Shown here in pieces: positions 56,601-64,000 of a DNA stretch of 64,000 nt. This DNA comes from Xestospongia bergquistia (taxonomy: Eukaryota; Porifera; Demospongiae; Haplosclerida; Petrosiidae), in NCBI GenBank assembly GCA_963965975.1, contig OZ014411.1, positions 17,884,446-17,948,445 of the forward strand. The letters run 5' to 3'. Every line of letters begins with the position of its first letter. The first letter of the stretch is position 1. Made by a program: the position numbers and the translations under genes. Below the pieces are notes generated by a model. It worked only from the letters and a program-made list of their open reading frames with translations. It searched no databases and was not told the DNA's origin.

Positions 56601-59391
56601 CCACATACTCTTAGAGAAGAGGTCCTAGAAGAAATACATGCAGGAGCACTCGAAGGTCATCTAGGAGAAGAGAAGTCATTACACAAACTTAAGGAAAGGT
56701 TTTACTGGCCTGGCATGCAACAAGACATCCATAATTGGTGTAAGACCTGTAAAGTATGTGCAAACTAGGAAATCTGCTCCTAAGAAAAATCATGCTCCGT
56801 TGCAGACAATAAAAACTGGTTATCCAATGCAAATTGTTGCTGTTGATATTCTAGGACCACTACCAGAAAGTGAAGCAGGAAATTCATACATCTTGGTTGC
56901 CGGTGACTATTTCACTAAATGGATGGAGGCATATGCAATACCTAATCAAGAAACAGCAACAATTGCTAAGAAGTTAGTGGATGAGATGTTCTGTAGATTC
57001 TCACCTCCTGAACAGTTACACTCAGATCAAGGTCGACAGTTTGAATCGACTCTAATGAAAGAAATTTGTGACATCTTAAAAATTAAAAAAACCAGAACTT
57101 CAGCTTATCACCCACAGTGTGATGGACTTGTAGAAAGGTTCAACCGCACCTTGTTGAGTATGTTATCAACAACCACAAAGGATCATCCATTTAATTGGGA
57201 AAATCAAATTCGCAAGTTTGTATGGCCTATAATACAAGTGTACATGCATCAACTGGATATACACCATTTTATCTCATGTTTGGACGTCAAGCTAGACTCC
57301 CTATTGATTTGATGTATGGGACTGGAGAGAACAATGAACTTTCTACAAGTGACTATGCTACACAACTCAAGATGAGTTTAGACGAAGCCTATCGTATAGC
57401 TAGAGAGAAATTACGTACGTCCCACAGACGTCAAAAAGAATGTTATGACAAGCATATTCATGGAAAGCCATTCAAGGAAGGTGATCTTGTCTGGTTACAT
57501 TCACCAGTTGTTCTTCGAGGGCAGTCTAAAAAACTTCATCACCCATGGACTGGCCCATTTAAAATTGTGAAACAAATTTCAGAAAGTGACTACAAAATTA
57601 GAAATGTTCAAAGAAAGAAAAAGTTACAAGTAGTTCACTTTGATAGACTTAAACTATGTACACCCGGAACTAGGTTCTCTTCTGGTGCTACTGAAACTGT
57701 AGAGAGTTCTGACAGAACTACAGAGAATTCTAATGATTACTCTGCACCAGATATCTTTGGACAAGATATGGAACTTGTTGAAAGTGGACCAGGACCACCT
57801 GAGCCCCGTTATCCAAGAAGAGATAGAAATGCTCCTGATCGTTATGCACCTACCATTGCTCACTAGAATATACAAATTCAGGACGAATTCTTATGGAGAG
57901 AAGGGTAATGTAACAAGTGTAAACCATTGTGCTATACATTACTGTAATGATTGTATTACAACAAACCTTGCTGTTGAAACCCATTGTGTTATACAATACT
58001 ATATTAATGTGTGAAATATTGTGTAATCTCTAGAACTCTCTAGAATGTTCTGTATGATTTTGTATTTAAGTAGATATCACTTGTCGTTGAATCAGATAGA
58101 TATATAAATCTATTATAAGTTTGTTTTTCATAAGTATTACTATTTTGAGTTATAACAAAAGATAGCCTGCAAAACTGAGCTCTCAAGCGGGTTACACAGG
58201 CAAAAGCATTTGCAATTAGTATTTGTAACATGCATATGATATCAACTGCTAAGGGATAACATCCAATGATCTTAGGCATTAAGTTGACAAACGAATGACA
58301 GTTTACGTGTTAATCTTTTGGTGAAACTCAAATTTTAAATAAACAGTATTGTAATTGAAAAGTCATCTTTTAATTATTTTTGTAAGATACAGTGAACACT
58401 GACTAGAGCTTTAACAATTTGATAATTTGCATCAGTGCCTGAGGAAGACTAATAACTATAGAATGCTAAAAATTTAGGCAGTGAAGCAAGAGTCCCAATG
58501 ACTTGTTGTGACATAGTCACATCAATCATTGAAAAGGGTTATGTACATGTGTGTGTATATAATGTGTAGATACATATGATCTGTACTTATTTATTCTTTG
58601 ATATCTCCAGTATATTCAGGCTCAAGAATGTCTTTTTATGAATATTTAAGAGACTATGTGTTTAAAAAAGATGAGATCACTAAACAATATCCTTTATGGT
58701 AAGAACATGAATTATCTAGAAACCACTGATTGTAATAGAGATCATTAATATAGGAAGGCAATACCAACTGGTATGATAGCTGGTGCTGCAGCTCAATTCT
58801 TAGCCAGTCCTACTGACTTAGTTAAAATAAGATTGCAGACTGAAGGAAAGAGAATTCTTGAAGGCCATGCTCCCCGGTAAGTAGTTAAGTGATAAACTGT
58901 GTGTCAATGAGCCTGCATTAACACTCTACATACATGTATACTTAATGAGTCCCTGAAGGATAGCATATGTTTCTTGAATTTTTGTAATATTTCAAATCAA
59001 CTAGCTCAGACTAAATTGTATAGTATAAGATTCTAGCAAACTTCATTAAATACATTGTAATAGTATATTGTGTAACAGTTTTAAATTTGCATTACAGTGT
59101 AACTAGAGTAGCATCTATTTTTTAATGCTGAAGTTATTCAGTATTGTAACATGTGCATGTAGATTTTTCCACCTGGCATATATGGTCATATAATCCATCT
59201 TTTTGGACCACATAAGCCTTCTTTAAATTGCTACATTGTATTATATAAGTTTATGTTTATAATCTTTTATCATATTAGATATCGTGGGACCTATGATGCA
59301 TTTTGCATAATACTTAAAGAAGATGGCTTCAGAGGATTATGGAAGGGCTGGGTACCAAACTGTCAAAGAGCTGCTGTAGTATGTTTAGGAG
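50609..59391 (+). CDS. Mitochondrial carrier, UCP4-like (SLC25 family), 3' end not found in window
   Basis: Six exons in phase: 50609-50687, 51360-51461, 52417-52479, 58611-58698, 58754-58876 and 59279-59391, giving 189 codons plus one base. The first repeat has the carrier signature [10 protein letters not shown] (P-x-D-x-x-K) followed by [20 protein letters not shown]; the second has [10 protein letters not shown] and [20 protein letters not shown]. The glutamine/arginine-rich QRAA and the spacing resemble UCP4 (SLC25A27). Two of the three ~100-residue repeats are present; the third, and the stop, should follow but I found no matching exon up to 64000. Inner-membrane transport is expected, with the solute uncertain. 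A full-length Ty3/gypsy element sits in intron 3 and a pogo-like element follows exon 6. Confidence 0.88.
52080..52170. repeat. TA/TATG microsatellite
   Basis: Alternating tatata and tgtata units over about 90 bp in intron 2 of the carrier gene. Confidence 0.9.
52880..53167 (+). repeat. 5' LTR (288 bp)
   Basis: Begins TGTAACAAGTG and ends GGGTTACA, giving the inverted terminal TGTAAC/GTTACA. It differs from the 3' LTR at only about four positions that I can see. Confidence 0.96.
53170..53187 (+). other. tRNA primer-binding site
   Basis: TGGCGCAGTGGGTAGGAT starts two bases after the 5' LTR. It begins with TGG, complementary to a tRNA 3' CCA end, and the complement reads as a plausible T-arm and acceptor. 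The tRNA species was not identified. The stretch also happens to match a pol III A-box. Confidence 0.75.
53227..54063 (+). pseudogene. gag of the Ty3/gypsy element, one nonsense codon
   Basis: The ATG at 53227 opens a frame that meets TGA at 53284-53286 after 19 codons. The same frame then stays open from 53287 to the stop at 54061-54063. The long part has the retrotransposon gag look ([20 protein letters not shown], then FRKRFEP-type spacing) and a CCHC zinc knuckle [14 protein letters not shown] near the C-terminus for RNA binding. Gag would form the particle that packages element RNA. The early stop is the only break seen in this gene. Confidence 0.88.
54064..57866 (+). pseudogene. pol of the Ty3/gypsy element (protease, RT, RNase H, integrase), frameshifted
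   Basis: Domains in order: aspartic protease with DTGA (about 54193); RT with VYLDDIIV (near 55490); RNase H with [15 protein letters not shown] (near 55930); integrase zinc-binding HHCC region (56636-56762); and the DDE core with D at about 56845, D at about 57027 and E at about 57133, followed by a C-terminal SH3-like/GPY region. Frame changes occur near 54235-54263 (a run of seven A), 55800-55810, 55845-55852, 56757-56766 and 57195-57230. The reading frame is otherwise open for long stretches (up to 541 codons), so decay is recent or some breaks are sequencing errors. Confidence 0.9.
57895..57905 (+). other. Polypurine tract
   Basis: GGAGAGAAGGG lies just before the 3' LTR (four bases upstream of 57909), where plus-strand DNA synthesis is primed in LTR elements. 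Confidence 0.75.
57909..58196 (+). repeat. 3' LTR (288 bp)
   Basis: Same length as the 5' LTR and about 98-99% identical by eye. Visible differences are c/t in ctgtaaYgattg, t/c in attaYaacaaacc, t/c in gatagYctg and t/c in caagYggg. Confidence 0.96.
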
Positions 59392-59510
59392 GTGAGTAAT
59401 AGTCTTAGGATTGCCTTGCTCACTATGCAAGATAAAATCCTCATAAAAGTTTGCTCCTAATTGTTTCCATAAGGGACTGAATTAATAAGGAAATAAATGA
59501 CGACATGTTA

Positions 59511-61116
59511 CTGTAAATCTGATAATGTTAACGACCGTTATATTTAAGGTTTTAAAAGTATGTAACGGTTTAATGTACATTAATGTTAATGATTTTATTT
59601 CACTTTTCAAAAGTTTCAAAAATACCAATTTTCTCAAAAGGTTGCTTTAGAGTTTCTTTCTTGGCAGAAAGTGTGGAGATAGCTAAAATTACCCAGTTAG
59701 CATGCAAGGGCTTTATCATTGAAGCTCTGAGATCCACCTTAATATCACTGACAGACTTCCCTTCATCCATAGCTACTTTCACTTCATCTGCTTACCATCT
59801 TAAAAAGGAAGCTTTCATCAATTGTATGGAATCCCCGCTGACTCCAGCATCCAGGGGCTGCAGCTCTCCTGTGCAACTAGCAAGAACATATACTTAATTT
59901 ATATGGTTGGACTGAAGTTTTGTCAAGACATTACTACAATGATGAGCAGCAAATAGATCAAATATAGCTAATGCTGGATTGTCATCTGCTAGTTCCAGCT
60001 CCTTCCGAGTTTCCACCACATAAGGAATGATAAGTTATCAAAGTACTCAACCATTGTTTCTGCTGTACTCCAATGACTTGTACTATGTGTTACATTCTAC
60101 TTGGTTGGAAATGTTATTTTAAGGTGGCAGCCATTAGTTTTACCTTGATATATCAACTGAGGAGGTAGAAGTTTTCCTGAAGCTGTAACTGCTAATACGA
60201 CTGTCGTCTCCCTTTTATCTTCCTTTCCTACCACTGGAACTTGTGTACAACCTCGTTCAGCCATAGTCTAGCAGCTCACAGGTACCATCTTAGAACCGGT
60301 TTGATCCCAGTTGATCAGTACACTAAAATATGCTGTGAGTTACTATTTCATCTTCAATTCTTTCAAGAAAGGCAGCTTCAGGTCAGGAAAGTCAACAGGG
60401 TGTTTTCTAGCTGCTTTAGTGGCTTTCTTCTTGACAAAGTTTCTATGGTGCAAAAATGACTGGGCCCATTTTTTGCCAAGATCCAGGTTTCCACCATACT
60501 CTTTCATCAAATTAGGGAATCTCATGTGATATAATACCTTTTGCTGCAGCTATGACGATGTTACAATTCACAACACCTCCTGTCTTACAAAGTTGGCGAA
60601 TATAAGCAGCAACCTGATCATCAAAATCTCCAATAAGTAAAGATCTACCTAAGGAAGCACGAGACAAACTAGTGTTAGCAAATACATCACCTAGACTCTT
60701 CAACTTTGAGGGATAAGTACGCTTGAAATTTTTCATAGTTCCTTCAGAGAGCTTGTAACCTAACTCTTTCGAGAAATTTTCAACTGTAGACTTGTTCCCA
60801 TTTTCACAGTCGATTTTGACTCAAAGAGTGGCATCATAATGATGATATTCAATGTCTCCAGAAACCTCCTTATTGGCAGCAGCAATGCCGCCATCTCCTC
60901 CATCATCTGGTAAGAAACTGAAAGGCACAGAAGTGCTAACTCTAGCAGTGGTTGGTGTTAACCAATGACGGATCAACATCTTAGATGCAGGCACATATTT
61001 TTATTCTGCGCAAGCACATAGTTTCATAAAATTTAACAACCATTAATTTTAACAAAAAGCAGCTTCTCGTTAATTTCGTTAACATTATTGGACTGTTAAC
61101 ATTATCAGATTTACAG
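59511..61116 (-). mobile_element. pogo/Tigger-like DNA transposon, decayed
   Basis: Terminal inverted repeats CTGTAAATCTGATAATGTTA (left) and its reverse complement (right, ending at 61116) are flanked by TA on both sides (59509-59510, 61117-61118), as in the Tc1/mariner/pogo group. The transposase lies on the minus strand: an N-terminal part at 60512-60736 (GRSLLIGDFDDQVAAYIRQL), then 60343-60525 (NLDLGKKWAQSFLHH, a helix-turn-helix DNA-binding segment), then a DDE_1 region from about 60320 down (INWDQTGSKMVP, LPPQLIYQGKT, HWSTAETMVEYF). Several stops and frameshifts appear after the first aspartate block, so it is inactive. It sits 119 bp after carrier exon 6 in the opposite orientation. 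Confidence 0.85.
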
Positions 61117-61118
61117 TA

Positions 61119-64000
61119 TATAACATCATCTTTAAGCCTTTATATACGAACTTAATTATTTTGGACATCCCCACTAATACAAAATTGATAATTGCCTGAA
61201 GATACTTCATAGAAAGTTGTGTCTCTGTTGTGTTAGAGCATTTTGTGTTGCTATGCTAAGTGTTGTACTTGTCCTATAATATTTTTTAGGCATCTATAAT
61301 AGACTAAAAACTTAATGGACCATTTCTAGATGTCAAGTGTTTGGGGTAATTATGTTCGTTAGAATGTAGCATTTGTGCTTATTTGTATTATTGCATAACA
61401 ATTTCTGGTCATTATTTCAGTTAATAATATTCTTATAGAAAGTAAACAAGTCTTTACAAGTTGCTAGAATATACGAAGATGAGAAAATAACTATTAGGTT
61501 TTGGGCGTTTTTAGTAAAGTAAAAAAATTCATAAACTTGATGGACATGCTCAGGTTACTACTAAAAAAGAATTAACTATTGGATATATATTTTATATTGC
61601 TATGCCTTATGGTTGTTTCGTATAAAATTTGAGTCAGCTAGCTGTAATGCTTTTACAGAAAGAAAAAGGAAATTGTTGGACAAAAAAATACGTCTACCAT
61701 ATTAATGTGCACTTAATTACATGATATCTATTGTATATTAAGGGGTAACTTTTTTATTGTGTATAATTCTGTATGATTTTCAGAAATTTACACTGTGCTT
61801 CAAGTTGACCCCGAATGCTCATCGATATTCTTGATTTTTTACAATTTGAACAGTAATAATCATTAGCAAATAATAAAAATGATGTTTAATGATCATTATA
61901 TCATCAAACATATTGCTAATAGTAAAAATGATATTTGTTTCATATGATTTACTAGCTCCATAGCTTACAAGCCTGCCATTTCTGTTAATTTGCTGTTAAA
62001 CTTAATTCTTATTATAGTATACCATAAAGCCAACGAGATCATAATCGTAGTTTCGCATCAACTGGAGTTGTAGTTACGTGGGCAAACGTGCGGGCAGTAA
62101 TTATTATTTCGGGCGGTAATTGTTAGTTATTAATGAATGATAATTACTTCCTTGCAATTTTCAGGAACCAAGCCAACAGTAACATTTTTGAACTTCCCAC
62201 TATCCGTTTCATAAAATGACTGGATCCAAACACAAAGTTTTCTTAACTTGTACCAAATAGTAACAAAAGTACTTTGACCAGTCACTATAAAGTTATGAAT
62301 GACCGAATGACTGAAGTCAACAACACTAAATTGTTCTCTAGACATATCTACATAAACCTTTTCAAGATTGTAGTTGATCAAGTGCTGTGTTGGCACAATA
62401 TTAGAGAATATACTAATTGTAACGCTAAATATAATAATAATTTCTGGAGCAGGCAGGGACAAAAAACAATGAATATAATTATCAACACCTAAGCATGCAC
62501 AACAGGAAATAAGAAAATTTAAATTTTAGCAGGTAATCAAATTTCATACCCATTACGCCCTACTAATTCTCTATGCAATGCCCACCTTATCATTCTCAAA
62601 ACTATGCTAGCATCATTGGATAACTCTAACTGTATATATCAAACTCTGAACATTCAAACACTGTTCTATGTTGCAACAATTTGGGTGGTGCAAATCAACC
62701 ATCTAAACGTAATTCACTTGTCTTGATATACACCACATTGTTGCTAAGGTAGTATAGGTGGACAAGCAACAGCATCCTTTTTTGACCAATACAGACATTT
62801 CAATAATATTATCATGAATAAAGAGTGTAGTCTTTATGTGGTTCAAGGGCATACAATTCAACATTAAAAGGACATAAAAGCAGCAAATATCAGTTAAAAT
62901 ATGTGACCATAGATGCAAAAAGAGCACCTAAGTACTATTGTGTATTTTCCAGTACAGGCTAAATACCATAAATACCTTATATTATCCAAATTTTGATTTT
63001 TGTAATATTGTATTCTACAACCTTCAAGCTATAAGTTGATATGTACTGATAACGTACTCATGAAGGAATGCTACACTCACTGCCTGCTCTAACAACAACA
63101 TTTATCTCTGTGCTTGATAAGTTATTAGTTGTAGCTCTAAGATAGGTTATTAAGGTATGATTGGAGGCAGAATATATTATGCCAACTTTTTGACCATTTG
63201 TGGATATACACCTACTATAATATATCACTTATTGTAGCTACATTGAACTTGTAGCTTAGAGAAGCTGTTTTTTTAGTGCCGAAAAGGAAAAAGGAAAATA
63301 TTCACAATTATATTAAATTTCTTTAAGACCAGAGCAATGGCAATGTAATTATATCATATGATGATGAGGTCTCTTGTGATTTTTTTAAAAGCATCATTAC
63401 CTCTTTTTTTCAAATGTAATGGAAATGAATAAATTTTATTCATAATTATAATAGTGTTTAATATTCATTACAAAAAAGTCACGATAGAAATGTGCATCAT
63501 TTGGAACTATTGTGTAATTGCAGAAAAAATGATTAAAAAGGTGTGCATAAAGAGTGGAAAATATCATAAATGTCTTGTTTTTAAAATAAAACACCATGTT
63601 GTGATTATGCATGTAGTGACACAACTTAGTTGTAAGTATGCGCATGTGTAAGAGGCGTATTATTCAAAAGAAAAAGAAAGACAAAATAAGAACACTTAAG
63701 ATATGTCTCTAACAAATGCTAGAAGATGCTGAATTTTAGAAGGAAGAGTCTGCAAAAGAGATGTGGCCTAAAGAAATATCAGAATATCTCTCACAACAGT
63801 CACCATGCAACGCAAATATAGGTCTTAAGGCTGATTCACACTGACATTATTAACACTACGTAATGCAACGTATTGCATTCACACTAGTTGTTAACGTGCC
63901 GTAATTCCTAAAATTAATGTAACGTTGAAATAGAAGTTTTTTCTATTCCTTAACGAAACAGCAAACATCTGACCAATCAAATTTCACAAAGCACATGTGT
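61119..64000. other. Right-end region without recognisable gene
   Basis: About 2.9 kb of AT-rich sequence, presumably inside or after the carrier gene. A minus-strand frame at 62130-62462 (110 codons, no ATG at its start) has no recognisable motif. The last 170 bp contain repeat-like sequence (acactgacattattaacac) that may be a transposon end cut off by the window edge. I found no carrier third-repeat exon. Confidence 0.5.

Larger units (their letters stand above)
52880..58196 (+). mobile_element. Full-length Ty3/gypsy LTR retrotransposon in carrier intron 3
   Basis: It is bounded by 288-bp direct LTRs and flanked by a 4-bp target duplication CAGG (52876-52879 and 58197-58200). Internal order is primer-binding site, gag with one CCHC knuckle, protease, reverse transcriptase, RNase H, integrase, polypurine tract. 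This pol order (integrase last) is the Ty3/gypsy arrangement. No envelope gene and no chromodomain are seen. The gag has a nonsense codon and pol has about five frame breaks, so this copy cannot make its proteins in one piece. It has the same orientation as the host gene. Confidence 0.95.

Noticed and set aside
62130..62462. Minus-strand 110-codon frame considered as a gene
   Set aside because: It has no ATG at its start, no recognisable motif and no convincing splice partners.
63840..64000. Possible transposon terminus at the right edge
   Set aside because: The sequence is repeat-like but cut by the window end, so neither boundary nor family can be supported.

Overview
The window looks like nuclear DNA from a sponge, most likely a demosponge such as Amphimedon. 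It is AT-rich. Genes are split into many short exons by small GT..AG introns. The gene set is animal-type: an OGFR-domain protein, V-ATPase subunit C, a GABA-B-like class C GPCR, a PLAC8 protein, ELOVL elongases and an SLC25 carrier. It also carries a large beta-helix/multi-pass membrane protein of a type I associate with sponge-specific expansions. The species assignment is inference from gene style. No bacterial operon or CRISPR feature is present.

Layout, left to right. 258-3485 (-): 5' part of an opioid-growth-factor-receptor-like gene, whose 3' end is outside the window. 4441-11034 (+): complete ten-exon V-type ATPase subunit C, head-to-head with the OGFR gene, with at least three MITE-like inverted-repeat elements in its introns. 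11561-15637 (-): one very long exon coding a parallel-beta-helix ectodomain plus a multi-TM C-terminus. 16042-16980: a decayed Ty3/gypsy reverse-transcriptase scrap and tandem repeats. 17586-26339 (+): complete 16-exon GABA-B-like receptor, 823 codons. 26340-31894: mostly gene-free, but with a nearly perfect 176-bp palindrome at 30360-30535 that carries a hammerhead-ribozyme-like core on each strand. 31895-44045 (-): a four-exon PLAC8-family gene whose 10.3-kb intron is a transposon stack: a hAT 3' fragment, a Penelope-like (GIY-YIG) tail with the same hammerhead motif, a DIRS-type retroelement interrupted by one hAT, and a second hAT with intact ends and an 8-bp target duplication. 45753-50422 (-): three ELOVL fatty-acid elongase genes in tandem. 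50609-59391 (+): the first six exons of a UCP4-like mitochondrial carrier, 186 bp head-to-head from the last elongase. One of its introns holds a full-length Ty3/gypsy element with near-identical LTRs, and the intron after exon 6 holds a pogo/Tigger-like element. 61119-64000: no recognisable gene.

The host genes are mostly unrelated to each other. The clearest functional grouping is the elongase trio next to an uncoupling-protein-like carrier on a shared short promoter, which would fit lipid/energy metabolism (inference). Exon boundaries were placed by hand from GT/AG sites and reading-frame continuity. They are phase-consistent throughout the V-ATPase, GPCR, PLAC8 and carrier models.
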